NCBI GenBank assembly: GCA_028386065.3
Contig: JAKUCV010001643.1
Span: 1 to 64,000, forward strand
Reading direction: 5' to 3'
DNA: 64,000 nt
From: Turnera subulata
Lineage: Eukaryota > Streptophyta > Magnoliopsida > Malpighiales > Passifloraceae
Position 1 is the first letter of the stretch. Each line of letters starts with the position of its first letter. This document shows, one piece after another, positions 35,158 to 47,623 of the stretch. The position numbers and the translations under genes are program-made. The notes under the pieces were generated by a model, which had not been told where the DNA came from, did not search any database, and was given only the letters and a program-made list of their open reading frames with translations.

Positions 35158-35828
35158 CCTGCCCTCCTTTCATACTGCCATTGCTCTTTCTCTTTGCTAG
35201 GGCTAAGTCTGGATTTGAAAGAGAGTTTCATGGAAGAAGAGAGGCGTGAAGTAAAGCAAATAAAGAGCTTGTTGGAAATTTATTAACAATTAGGTTTTGA
35301 GAATTTGGGGGTTTTTCTTTTTGGGTCTTTAGAAGAATCATTATATGGGTGGAGGGACTAAGGGCTTGATTTGAAGAGATTAGCAGGGTGGGAATTGGGG
35401 ATTTGGAATTGGGAATTAGGCTTTTAGGATTTTAAGTATCGTGTTACTGGGTTCTTCTTGTTTTATTTTTTTTTCTTTTTCTTAACATAAAAGAGAGCGA
35501 GAGTTTCCTTTGTAAGTCTGCAGTATGCAGATGACTTTCTATCTTCTATTTCTTTTTAAATTTTAAAAATTCCATATCCTTTCTATATAAAAAAGGGAGA
35601 GAGAGTTTGGTGCGAGTTGTTTAAAAAATAAAGGGAAAGACGATTGGTTTTCCGGTCTGACCGAATTTTGGCCAGGGTGTTCAAACCAATTCAAAAAAAC
35701 TATTCGGTCCTGACCGAACCAAACCAAAATTTTTAATTTGGTTCGGACACTCCCGAATTAGAGATATTCCGGTTTGAACGCCGGTTAATTCAGTCAGTTG
35801 GGGTCGGCTGCTCACCCCTACCTAAATC

Positions 35829-35956
35829 TGCAGAGCTTTCTTTTTGCATAAGAAGGAGCGTATCCTGTATGGCGCTTTTTTACACTTTTACCAGGGATAG
35901 TACCCCAACCATGTAATGGCTTTGACATGTTTTGATTTTTCAATGAAGTATATCGA
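35829..35956 (+). pseudogene. LINE-3 3' UTR end
   Basis: Continuation of the plus-strand LINE split at 23024. It reads TTTTTCAATGAAGTATATCG, a typical plant LINE 3' end. The following T run belongs to the opposing LINE-2 tail, so LINE-3's own poly-A is gone. Confidence 0.6.
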
Positions 35957-36109
35957 TTTTTTTTTTTGTGAGAGACGAATTCATTTATTAAAATAATAGA
36001 AAAGAAAACCAATCACAGGACAATGGTCATCAGAACGATGACAATTAACCTGCGTACAAGCAAGGCACAGAAAACCAACCAAGGGTCTTATACAAGCATG
36101 AGTCTACAA

Positions 36110-39100
36110 CTAGGGCCCTGCCACGTTAAAGCTATCTGAACAAATAACTACAGCTGGAAACCCAAAAAGGAAATCAGAGTTACAAGATTTAATCCAGTTC
36201 AAGGATCGTAACAGTATGAGTTCAAAAGCCTTACCCCATTCCGGAGCAGTAGCATCGAAGACTACCTTATTTCTTAGTAACCATATCTGCCAAATAGCAT
36301 TGAAGAACACCACCATCCATGCCGCCCGAGTCCTACGAGATCCAGCCAAAGTAATCCACAGCGCGAAGAGATTCTCCAGGGAGCTAGGGGCACACCAGCT
36401 TACTCCCCACCAGTAATAGAGCTTGCACCACAGTAACCAGACATACTTACAATGAATGAAAGCATGATCTCGAGTCTCCACTTCCAACTTACAAAAGGGG
36501 CAGAGAGCGAGGTCTCTACTAATTATTTGATTTCTTAATAGGATGGACCGGACTGCAATCCCATGATTTAAAGCCATCCATAAGAAACATTGGATTTTGG
36601 GAGGCGCACATTGGAGCCATACCCAAGGTTTCTTGGAAGAGGATGAGCTTGCTGTCATCAAGAGCGAGTAGCATGACCGTACCGAGAAAGAACCGTCTGA
36701 AGCATTACACCAGAACCACTCATCTCGCTTCCTTTCCTACAACCCTACGTTCACTAGCTGACTCATAAGGACTCTTAATTCCTCCTCCTCCCAAGCATAT
36801 AATCACCTCCTCCATTGTAACTCTCATTTCCATGTTCCATAACCCCTTTTTAACACATCACTTATTGTGGAGAATTGGTTAAGCGAGACCGAAAATAACC
36901 TGGGGAAAGGACTTGCCAATAGTCCTTCACCATGCCACTTGTCTACCCAGAACCTGCACTTAGTCCCGTCTCCCAGGGCCAGCATAACAGAATCAACTAG
37001 GCTCACCCTGCCAAGCCCACCATCATCTCCAGACTTAACGATGTTCCTCCATAAGGATGAACAACCAGTTCCCAGGAAAACCGGCCAAGAAGAGACCGAA
37101 GGAACTAGATAGCTATTTGTAACTAAAGTCGCCCATATGGGATTCTGAGAGGAAGAAAGGTGCTGATTCACATATTTCCATAACCACTTGAAAAGAAGAC
37201 ACCTGTTCTTAACCAAAATATTCTCAATACCCAAGCCACCACACTGTTTCAGCCTAGAAATTCTGTCCCATGCAACCAGACACATTTTCTTTCTATCACT
37301 ATTGCCACTCCAAAGGAAAGATCTCTGGATGCTCACAATCTTCTTAGCCACACCAATGGGGATCTTAAACAAGGAAAGATAGTAAATGGGAAGACTACTC
37401 AAAACTGCCCTAATCAGAGTGACTTTCCCTCCCAAGGACAGAAATTTTCCTTTCCAACTAGAAAGGCGACTTTTGATGCGTGCAATGACCGGATCCCATG
37501 CACTCATAGTCTTCATATTTTTTCCCAAAGGTAGACCAAGATAGGAGATAGGGAAATGGTCAGCCTTGCTCAATAACATCCCTGCCAATTCATTTGTCCT
37601 CTGGTCCGAAATATTAACTCCCACAAGACTACTCTTGTAGAAGTTAATTCCTAAACCCGAAAGAACTTCAAAGCAACGTAGGCAGCGTTTGAGATTTAAA
37701 AGAGATTGTAAATCATCAGGGGAGAAGAAGAGGGAGTCATCGGCGAACTGTAGAAGGAGGGCACCTCTTGACAACAACTGACTTTTTTAATTAAGCCCTT
37801 ACCCACAACTTGATTAACTAGAACAGCTAAGCCTTCAGCTACAATGTTAAAAAGGAAAGGGGACAGAGGGTCTCCTTGTTTAAGACCCTTAAAGGTACTG
37901 AAATCCTTGGAAGGTCTCCCATTAATCAAAACTGCCATGCTTGAATTACTAATGCTGCCCCAAATCCACCTCCTCCACCTTTCACCAAATCCCATAGCAT
38001 GAAGCATATCCATAAGAAACAGCCTAGAGACAGAGTCATAGGCTTTCTTGAAATCGATCATCCATAAAACAACCTTCTCCTTTCTTTTCTTTAACATATT
38101 AACCATCTCCAGAGCTGAAAAAGCACAATCCAAGGTTGATCTCCCATCCACAAAGGCAAACTGATTTTCACTTATCACATCTTGCATCACAGATTTCAGT
38201 CGTCTTGCTAAAATTTTTGCCACGATTTTATATATGCCATGAATTAGGCATATAGGTCTGAAATCATCCAAAGCCTCTGCATCAATTTTTTTTGGAACAA
38301 GTGTAATAAAGCCCCTATTAATACCCTTTGGTAGTCGGCCTGACACAAAGAAATCATTCACCAGGTCCATTAGGTCTTCACTAAGGAATTCCCAAGCCTT
38401 TCGGTAGAATTTAAAGTTAAACCCATCTGGGCCTGGGGCCTTATCACCCCCACAGGCCCAGATTGCTTCTTTGACTTCCTCCTTACAAAAGGGGCGCTCC
38501 AAAAGGCAAGCCTGGTCCACCGAAATCTTCTTCACAGGTATGTCAGACCACCTAAGTTGTGAACCTGGTAGGGCTTTATACAGGTCTTCAAAATAAGATT
38601 TGGCTGCATTCTTAATTTCCACCGGCTCCTGCAAAATATTGCCATCAACCGTGATCTGATGCATAAAGTTCCTTCTCCCTCTATTGCAAGCAGAGAGATG
38701 AAAGAATTTTGTATTTTGATCTCCTAACTGAAGCCACGTCAACCTTGATTTTTGTCGCCATAGACACTCTTGCTGCTTTCGGCGACTGTAGAGTTCTGAT
38801 TTCCAGGTGTAAAGATGGTGAGTTTCCTCCTCATTTAGAATCCTTCGATCTGTAATACGTTCTAACCCATCTATCTTCGCCCCCAATTCTTTGATTCCTT
38901 CTTCCACATGACCAAAAATGGATTTATTCCAAGATTTCAGGGAGTTTTTCAAAAAACCCAGCTTACGAATCAAGCAAAACTTCCTCGGATAATGACTACA
39001 GGCTGCCTCCCACATCTCTTTAAGCGTCCCATCAAAATCTTTGTGAGACAACCAGCAATTCAGGAATCGAAAAGGACGGGGTCCCCAATTCTGTAAATTC

Positions 39101-39801
39101 TGTGCTAGAACTATTGGACAATGATCAGAGTCATTTTTATTTTCAGCCCACAACTTGATGGATGGAAAGAGTGTGAACCAAATGGGGTTAAAAAAGGCTC
39201 TATCAATCTTGCTGACCGCCCTTGAATTACTCCACGTAAACAATCTACCTTGAAGTTCCACTTCGCACAGTTCTGCAGCCGAAATAAAATCAGAGAACGC
39301 CTCGGTTCCTTTCACAAAAATTCTCCCACTCCGCCTTTCAGCAGCTGATAATACCTCATTAAAATCCCCAATTACCATCCACGACATCGAAACCCTTTGA
39401 AAATGGACAGGCAACTCCTCCTAAAGCAGGATCCTGTCCTCCACAGTGTTCGGTCCATATAGACCACAAATAGCAATTTTCGGACCCCCTTTCACCTTTC
39501 CAATCACAGCTATCCAATTTCGTCCAGACTCAATACTTTGGCATTCAAAGAAATCAGCATCCCAGGACAAGATAATACCCCCGGAATTACCTACTGCCCC
39601 CACCTCCACAAACTCATAAACTCCACATACTCATAAGGAGTACCCCCCAAATATTTGCAACTCCCTATTACTTAGACCCGAGCACTTGGTCTCACAGAGT
39701 AGAAAAAACTTTGCCTTTACTCTTAGAACTAACTCCCTAATACTCTTTTGTTTCTGGGAAGAACCAGCCCCCCTCACATTCCATGAAAGAAAGGAAAACA
39801 T
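36110..39801 (-). pseudogene. LINE-2 ORF2: endonuclease, reverse transcriptase and zinc-binding tail
   Basis: Start at 39801 (MFSFLSWNVRGAG). Endonuclease motifs: LLCETK (catalytic Glu), VIGDFNEV, LFTWSNSR, SDHCPIVL. Then APGPDGFNFKFY, ITLVPKK, a long reverse transcriptase (WMIDFKKAYDSV, LKQGDPLSPFLF, active site FADD near 37740), thumb, and a C-terminal zinc-binding domain (CPFCKLEVETRDHAFIHC) with IWQIWLLRNKVVF. Breaks are few: a stop/shift near 39620, a stop at 39421, a frame change near 37760 just before FADD, and a gap between 36824 and 36661. Length is normal for plant L1 ORF2 (about 1,200 codons). Confidence 0.92.
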
Positions 39802-39852
39802 TAAAGGAAAAGAGACACATAGGAGCAGAAACGAACCAGACTAAAGTTCCAG

Positions 39853-42105
39853 TTACATAGCAGCTCTGGCGTCGACCCAGTCATTGCTCTCTTTTTCCAC
39901 CAGGTTTGCCACCATCATCCCTACCTCATCAGGGCACCTCTCCACTTCAAGACCCAGGTCATTTGCAACTTCCAGTGTTTTAGCCACTTCCATCGATTTG
40001 AAAGAAGATACAGAGCACGAGACATCTACAGCACGACGATTCCCCATAGCAATATCCTCGTCCTGTGTAGAACTATCACCCGTGTGCAGAGATCTCACGA
40101 TTCCCCCCTTTGCAATCTTTTTAATTTTCTTGACTTTCCCAAAATTCCCCCGGCGGGAGCTCCTGTTGTGTGTAGTTCTATTAAGAAACAGCCTGAACTG
40201 TCTTTCTAAGTATTTTAGCGAGAAATCCTCCCCATCTACCTGTACGTTATATGCACCACAATCAATACTTTCATTAACCCCTTCACAGGGCTCATCATAG
40301 ATTGGATCTAATTCAATATCCTTAGCCTTCACAGCAGGGCCCGTTTCTAATCAAACTTCCCTTCCCCTATCAGTCTTTTCACTACACTCAACCTCTGGCC
40401 CAGTGATTCTGGGTTCACCCAGCCCATTAGTAGTGGGCCCGGTCTTAAGAGCCTCTTCCAACTTATCAGACCCAACCACTAAAATATCATTTCCCTCATC
40501 ATGCGTTTCTGGGGCCAACACCCCTGTAGAAAGCTGAAATTTTTCAAGAGTGGGGGGTTGTTGAGTATTGATTCCCGTGTGACCCCATGCTGCCTCGAAG
40601 CCCTTGGACGTAGGAGAATGAGTATTCCTCTGGCCATTGAATTTACCCATGCTACCGGCTTCCACTAAGCCCTTTCCTTTTTCTAGATACCGAATGGTAT
40701 CTAAAATTCCAAAGGGATCCTTGGAACTTTGGGGTTCTCCAACATGGTCCCCCTCCAATCCCTGGTCACCATCATCACCGTATCTGGGAGTGAACACTTC
40801 TGGGCAAGAGTTACAACTGGACCCAGCCAGGGAGTTACAACCGCCCTGCTTCCTGAGATCAAAAACATCATCCCTTAACATAGATTCACCATGCATATTG
40901 AAACAAGGAAGAGCCTCCATCGCTACAATAGTATACTCCCTCTTATCAATCAACACTTTAAAAGATCTGGAGACTGGGTTCTTATAGGTAGTCATGAGCT
41001 TTACCTTGGCTACCTCCAGGCTATTGCAAGACTCCAAAGGATTGATAAGTCTAATGAATCTACCAAACCGGACAGCAATTTGACCGAAGAACTCTTCGCA
41101 CCAAGCATTCGGTGGCACTCCAAAAATATCCAAATAACATTTTCTTTGGGTAGCACAATCCCCCACCTCCTATTTTTTCAAAAACTCAAAGCATTTATCT
41201 TCCCAGACCTTCATATGCTTCAGGCAGGAAGACAAGGCTTCCTTAGACACAAAAGAGATAAGAACATAGTTACCACCAAGATTTTTTATTTCTACCTGTG
41301 AGTTAGTGATCATCCTGAAACTCTTCAAGACATCCCTCTGGTTAGTACCGTCTTTCAACAGCCCAAAGGCACAAGTCTCTAATGTCTTAATGCAACTTTG
41401 AGACGAATTGAACTCGAAGGATACATGGTTTGGCTGTTCCAATTCTTTGCCACACAAATCCCCCGGAATCACCGAGTTTACAGCCTGAGCATAAGACTGA
41501 CCCGCCTTTATTCTTCCATGTTCAACAACCCTCCATATAGTCTTTGCATCCCCTTTAACGCCCTGCCGATTATCCCGTTTCCGTCCGCTAACATCACCCC
41601 TACTCTTTGCTAGATTGGCTCTCAGCATACCATTGACCTTCATGGATCCATTAATCTTAGAGACAAACTCACTACCGTTCCCCGAGCCTTCAAATCCCAC
41701 AAAACAAAACCGGATGCCCTCCCGAGTAAGTTTTCCAGGAATGAAAACATCTAAGACTACTCCAACCTTGGACATCTCTTTAAACATATCGGCCGCACCC
41801 CAACCTGCGGGGAGATTTTCCACGAAGACACTGACCGCCTTTGAATTTTCCTATGCCGACTGCACCTTATCACGCGACCACCTCGAGAAGAAGGATGACT
41901 TGGGACGTAAATCTCTGAGCGAGGACACTCCTCCTCCACGTTTGAAGACACTCCTCCTCCAGGTTGATGATCGCACCATGGAGACCTTGAAGGCCACTTG
42001 GAGCTTACTACTAATTTTGCCTCCATCGATTAGCAGCGAAAAAAATATGCCCAGCACTTTTTCAAATGGTTTCCACTTCAAACTTATAATAACTTTCATT
42101 CTCAA
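39853..42105 (-). pseudogene. LINE-2 ORF1: RRM-type RNA-binding protein
   Basis: Frame from 42105 with SSFFSRWSRDKVQSA, a stop near 41852, then an RRM (SVFVENLPAGWG, VVLDVFIPGK, IRFCFVGF; about 41690-41850). The middle domain has LDIFGVPPNAWCEEFFGQI (about 41110). The tail ends LVEKESNDWVDARAAM at 39853. A stop/shift near 41168 and a shift near 40340 break the frame. The shared LVEK-E tail links it to LINE-1 ORF1 (20568-22599). Confidence 0.82.
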
Positions 42106-44543
42106 AAACTTATTTTAAAAGTTGTTGGAGGGTGGGAGGGTAAGTTTTAGAATTGGTGGAGATTTCATTTTAGGATATGCTTGCCACTTTGCTTCTTAAC
42201 TTTTAATAACTCATAGTACGCCAGACAGCGACGACTTTTCTTTCATGAACACGTACCGAAGACCTCCCAGGCTCTAATCAACCTTTACGACATTAATAGA
42301 TATATATTTTCCTTTTTTTTTTGGCAGAAAATCAAACAATAGATATATATTTTCTTACACAATTGTATTGAAAGTTTCACATTCAAATTCAATAATGTGA
42401 TTAATTAACCTGAAGGATATATCAATATTAGAATTGTTGATTTAACCAAGGAATCTCAATTTTAAGTATTTAGAATTTAATACTTTAAAAGATAAAGACG
42501 TTCGGGGTGCTGGCATAGGAAACTGGGGCTATAAATTTTTTTTGGAGACTCATAAGATGTTTTCTTTTTTTAAGATTTTACCATGTCATAGACCACATAC
42601 TGCAACTCTTGCTTGCAGCCTCAAAATAAATGGGAGGGGGACAGAGAAAGGGTAAAAGATGAAGTGATTTGTGGCCATATGGACGTGGTCTGATCACTTC
42701 GTTGTCATGATTTTGATGATGGGATAAAAAGCACCGTGGAAATTCATAGCTTTTTGTGTTGCATGCGAATGCGATGCATAACTTTTCTTCCTTCATCAAA
42801 TAAAAGAATCAGAATGGATCGTCAGCATAAGAGAACAGACAATGGATCGTCAGCATAAGAGAACAGACAATAAATTAAAAGGTTTGTGCTCTTTTTCTTG
42901 GGTGGTCTCATCCATCTCTCCACCACTTAAGCTGAAATTATCACTAAATCAAAAATATCAAAGCCGCATTCCACAAACTATTTTCATTCTTACCTTTTGT
43001 TTGTTTAGACAAGTCTGAACTCCTTAATTAGTTTCGTTATATCATTTATTGACTTGTGTTCATTTCGAGGGAATAACTTCAAAAGTGACATACTGGGATG
43101 TACTAATTAATTTACACTCATTTGCCAGAAGAAACAGAAAACAATATGTTATAGATTCTTAATTAGTATATAAAAAAAATTAATATTCTTAATTTGAGTT
43201 TTGATCAGTCTTTATAATTAATTATAGAGAAGAAATCAACATCAAATGAAGGTTATAATATATAGGTGGTAAATCTGTTTTTTTTTAAAAAAAAAAAAAA
43301 CTCATTGGAAACTATTAACAGTTTCACCAACTTGTTGTCTTTTCTGTTGTTTTGACAATAACTAAAAGAGAGAGGTTGATATATATTAATTAAAATTACG
43401 TTCAATTTAGAAAAGTATGGAATCTAATGAGACAAGGGAGTTGATATTGGATGATATGATGGCTTGATCGAGTAGCCTTAGCTACGGTATCACTCAAGAA
43501 ATATATAGTGACTAAACTACATTGCAAGGGCATATGGATTCGTATATGCTTAATTAGCTAAAGCAAAATAAATTAACAAGTTGAAGCCCCACATACAATA
43601 TAATGAATTGGATATTACCTATAAAGATAATGTGGCGTTCTGTACATTGTCAATGTTTTAGCTGGTACTAACTAATATATGAAGGAAAAGTGGGGACCTT
43701 ATGCATCAAATCATGGAGACAAGCTCTGGATTTTCACAAGTAGAGAAAAGCACTGATTGAGGGTATGATGCTTTGCTTTCACTGTGTCCTTTATTTCAAG
43801 TATTGATAAAAGAAAAATGACAGAAGACAGTAACAGACCAACTGCGTATAATTGAAATGAGCTCTTCAAGTCAAAAATCATACATTTCATGAGCAAGCGG
43901 CCAGGTCACACAAAAGCCACCTTCTCCTTATTCTGCCACCTCCTATACCTATATAGCTTTGTTTTTGCAGATTCTTTTTTCGTACATGGCCTGCAGGCTA
44001 ATTAAGTTGAAGGATAGCTCAAACTCATATGGTTGTTCTATTTATTATTTTTTTTATTGCAACATTTATGTTTGAACAATTAAAAAAAACAAACATTATT
44101 AATGATCATATCATTTATTTTAGTTGGTCTTTTTTTTACATGCCTGATATAAATAAAATTTGTTTGAATCTTGTGTATCCTAATTAATTAATTAGTGACA
44201 CATTAAAGCTGTCTTCTGGTTACTGTATGTACATGTAGAAATATCTGCGTTTGACTAGTCTCCACTCCACGCTGTTGTCTTCCCATTTGGAACAAACTAG
44301 CTTGGCCCCATCATTCTTAGCAAGGAAACAAATTATAATCATATTTTCTTCTTCTTCTTTTTTGTCGAAACACATGATAATCATATATATCACCATATCT
44401 GTTTTCTGCAATCAAAAACTGAGCGATGCACTTTATGGAGTAGTCAGACGCTTAGCTTAATGTGGTATACTGGCAATCATACATCGTCCATTCTTCAAAT
44501 TCCCTCGTTAATGGGGAGGGGAAAAAACCCTCACAAACTTATT
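42106..44543. other. AT-rich DNA with no recognised transposon or gene
   Basis: About 2.4 kb, rich in AATTAATT-type words and A/T homopolymers (42310, 43280-43300, 44050-44090, 44130). Longest open frames are about 60-70 codons with no recognisable motif. One exact 28-bp tandem duplication (42813-42868). It may be ordinary intergenic spacer or the flank of a host gene. Confidence 0.55.
42813..42868 (+). repeat. 28-bp tandem duplication
   Basis: AATGGATCGTCAGCATAAGA plus eight further bases occurs twice in exact tandem (42813-42840, 42841-42868). Confidence 0.95.
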
Positions 44544-45008
44544 CCTCACAAAATCGCTCACAAAACAACGAAGAATCTATACTCATTGAATTCATATCCG
44601 TCACAACATCGAACCTTCCCGACACGAAATCCGTCACTAGTCTTGAAGGAAAAAATAAATAATAGCTAAATTGCCATTTTTTAATTAAAATGATTTTTAT
44701 TTCAATAATCATATGTATCAGTGTTATAAAACTGAAGGTACTTCAAAGATAAACTCAATAGCAATAATATGCCCTCACAAAATCGCTCACAAAACAACGA
44801 AGAATCTATACTCATTGAATTCATATCCGTCACAACATCGAACCTTCCCGACACCAAATCCGTCACTAGTCTTGAAGGAAAAAAAAAATAATAGCTAAAT
44901 TGCCATTTTTTAATTAAAATGATTTTTATTTCAATAATCATATGTATCAGTGTTATAAAACTGAAGGTAAATAGATACTTCAAAGATAAACTCAATAGCA
45001 ATAATATG
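44544..45008 (+). repeat. ~230-bp tandem duplication spanning the Copia C LTR edge
   Basis: Copy 1 is 44544-44772 and copy 2 is 44773-45008. Each starts CCTCACAAAATCGCTCAC and ends AGCAATAATATG. Differences are few (for example ACACGAAATC versus ACACCAAATC, and GGTACTTC versus GGTAAATAGATACTTC). Each copy includes flank DNA plus the first ~50 bases of the LTR (TGTTATAAAACTGAAGG at 44722 and 44951), so the duplication happened after the insertion. Confidence 0.9.
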
Positions 45009-45299
45009 CGAAAAAAGCGATGAGAATAAAATAGGAGAATTCTAATGAAAGGAAATACTAATAGAATAGCAAAGGAGAGAATATATGAGAGAGAGTGATA
45101 TTTGTTTAATTCATCATTCTTGAGAGGTGTGTGTTCTCTTCTATTCATGTTTCTATTTTATAGGCGGATGATAACATAAACTGATAATGTTGAATAACTT
45201 CAACATTCAATACAATCGTTAAATACATATGATAACAGATGTCAGGTTTACAACTCTGTATGTTATTCTTCATGTACAATGAACATTCAGTTTATAACA
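44951..45299 (-). repeat. LTR of Copia C
   Basis: 349 bp with ends TGTTATAAAAC and AGTTTATAACA, imperfectly inverted. Its right edge borders CTCCCCC, which on the minus strand is a GGGGGAG polypurine tract, making this the 3' LTR of a minus-strand element. The opposite LTR is missing. Confidence 0.75.
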
Positions 45300-47623
45300 C
45301 TCCCCCTTGAATATCATTGTAATGGAAGTTGAATACGCTTAGGGGAAACTGCCTCGTTAAAAATCTTACCAAGAAAAAACCCAGTGGGATAAAAACTTGG
45401 TGAAGGGAAAAATAGTGTTGTGCGTGTTCTACTCCCCCTCATTTTGGCATCTCTTGATGTCTCGAAGTCGTCACATGCCAAACTTCTTGATTAACTTTTC
45501 AAAAGTTGAAGTGGGAAGTGATTTCGTAAATAAGTCTGCTAGGTTGTGACTTAAACGAATCTTTCATGTATCGTTCCTTCAATTGGGCAATGCAAGTAAC
45601 ATTATCTTCATAAAGCATCGTTGGGATTTCTTTCTTGTTATTTTGAATCTCGAACTTGATGTGTTATTGACCTTAGCCAAGCACATCTCTGACTAGCTTC
45701 ATGTATTACCAAAACCCCTACATGATTAAGAAGGTAGCAACCAAGCTTTGCTTTGTGGATGGCCATGATATAGGAATTCCTCCATATGCAAAGAAATAGC
45801 TTGTTTTTGCCTGAGCTTTATATGGATCAAATAAATGACCTGCATCCAAATATACACATACCCAAATTGCTTCGAACCATACAAAAATCCTTTTAGCTTA
45901 ATTGATTATATATCCTGGGAATAGTTGCTTCAGGCAACTTGAATCCTTCAGGGATTCTCAAGTATATGTCATGACTTATGGATCCACAGAGATAGGCTGT
46001 AACAACATCTATTAGATGCATTTCTAGTTTTTCATGTACTGCCAGACTAATCCGATACCGAAAGTAGTTGCATCCACCACAGCGGAGTATGTCTCCTCAT
46101 AATCAATACTAGGTCGTTGGGTAAAACCTTGTGCAAACAACCGTGCTTTGTTTCTCACTAATTCATTTTTTTCGTTTCTTTTTCGCACAAATATCCATTT
46201 GTAACCGACCGGTTTTACACCATCAGGTGTAGGAACTACAGGCCCAAAAACTCCTCAATTCATGAGTGAGTCTAACTCAGCCTTAATTGCGTAATTCCAT
46301 CTTTGCCAATCATTTCTACGCCGGCATTCATAAATTGATTTAGATTCATGATCCTCATTTTCTTTCATAATATTGAGCGCTACATTATATGCAAAAATTC
46401 TGTCGGCGGTTATTTCATGTCGATTCCACCATTGCTTCTAACATAATATAGTTGATTGAGATCTCATCATTTTGACTTATTTCAGGTACCTGAGTTACTT
46501 CTGGAACTTTATTAATTGTGTCAGGAACCTCTTCTGGAGGATTTTTCTCTTCATGAGAATTTTTCAATTTGAACCTCTACAGGAGGTCTTATTACCTCGT
46601 TGGGCCATCTTGTATCTTTGCTCCTTTTCTTTGTCGAGGATTTTTATCTTTGGAACCGAGTGGTATGCTACGCTTCTGGCTTGCTTTGGATTCATTTGCA
46701 TTCTTTGGTTGTCCTTCGGGAACATCAATTATAGTAGGAGCATTTGCAGCTGGAATATGAGATTTGGTCACTCTACTGGCATCAATAAATGCGTCTGGCA
46801 ATTAATTTACTATATTTTGCAAATGAATCATATTTTGAACTTCAAGTTCATACTGATTTGTTCGAGGATCAAGGCTTGATAATGATATAGCATTCCACTT
46901 AATCTCCTTATCCCAGCTGCTTATTTTTCCCCCTAATGTTAGAAAAATATTTTCATCAAAACGACAATCAGCAAAACCTTGCCGTAATTCAATCTTTAGT
47001 TGTTGGTTCTAAATATTTTATGATTGGTAGAGATTCATATCCGACATATATTCCCAAACTTCTTTAAGGACCCATTTTAGTTTCCTGTGGTGGAGCAATT
47101 GGCACATATACTACACAAGAAAAGGTCCCAAGTTGGGAGATATTAGGTTTGTGATCATGAACCAATTCAATAAGGGAGAGCTTATGACAACTTGTTGGCT
47201 TGATGCGCATAAGTGCTGTTGCATATAAAATAGCATATCCCCAAGTAGTAATAGGGAGTTTATTTCTCATTAGCAATGGTCTTGCATTCAACTGGAAACA
47301 TTTAATAAACGACTCACCCAGATCGTTTTGGGTATGAACATGAGCTACAGGATGTTCAACCATTATATCCAATGATATTCATTAACCACTGGATGAATAC
47401 ACCAGTATTATCAAGACATATAGTCTTATAACATAATTAGGGATGTGCGCCCACAATTGGCTTAATTATAAAGTAAGCGCGCAAAATGCCAAATTGCGTC
47501 AAATAAGCACACATTTAGACCATCTAGTCGATGCACCGATTAAAATCATAAAATTACCTGAATGGCCCAGATGGCGGATTTATTAGTCCGCCTACATCTC
47601 TATGAATTATTTCCAAAATTACT
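45300..47623 (-). pseudogene. Degenerate Copia C pol
   Basis: Minus strand, heavily decayed. Recognisable: integrase core and tail (IHRDVGGL near 47610; VEHPVAHVHTQN and ARPLLMRNKLP, 47064-47372, ending VYVPIAPPQETKMGP), the reverse transcriptase entry (VGYKWIFVRKRNEKNELV near 46200, ARLFAQGFTQRPSIDYEETY near 46110), RNase H/terminal pieces (PTMLYEDN near 45620, KFGMWRLRD near 45480) and a polypurine end. Gag, protease and the 5' LTR are gone; the sequence is cut at 47624 by the fold-back element. It is a different Copia family from A and B. Confidence 0.8.

Larger units (their letters stand above)
23025..35820. mobile_element. Non-autonomous hAT-like element carrying a Tat insertion
   Basis: Ends TAGGGGAGAG (23025) and CTCACCCCTA (35811-35820) are inverted with one mismatch and flanked by a perfect 8-bp duplication, CCTAAATC at 23017-23024 and 35821-35828, the length expected for hAT elements. 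Sub-terminal DNA on both sides is rich in CGGTC/GACCG and GGTTCGG motifs. Without the Tat insertion (23531-35157 plus one CCTGC) it would be about 1.16 kb (23025-23530 and 35163-35820) with no transposase domain, so it depended on a transposase in trans. Confidence 0.85.
35957..42105 (-). mobile_element. LINE-2: nearly full-length L1-type LINE
   Basis: Minus strand: poly-A tail (11 T at 35957-35967), short 3' UTR with AATAAA-like sequence (35990s), ORF2 36110-39801, ORF1 39853-42105. About 6.15 kb. I could not find a matching target duplication at the 5' side, so the 5' end is approximate and may be truncated. Confidence 0.88.

Noticed and set aside
42578..43896. Small ORFs in the AT-rich island as host genes
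   Set aside because: All are under about 75 codons without motifs, codon bias or splice structure I could support.
44702..45148. 148-codon minus-strand ORF rich in Leu/Ser/Phe, possibly a membrane protein
   Set aside because: It spans the tandem duplication and the LTR edge of Copia C and contains the same phrase twice because of the duplication.
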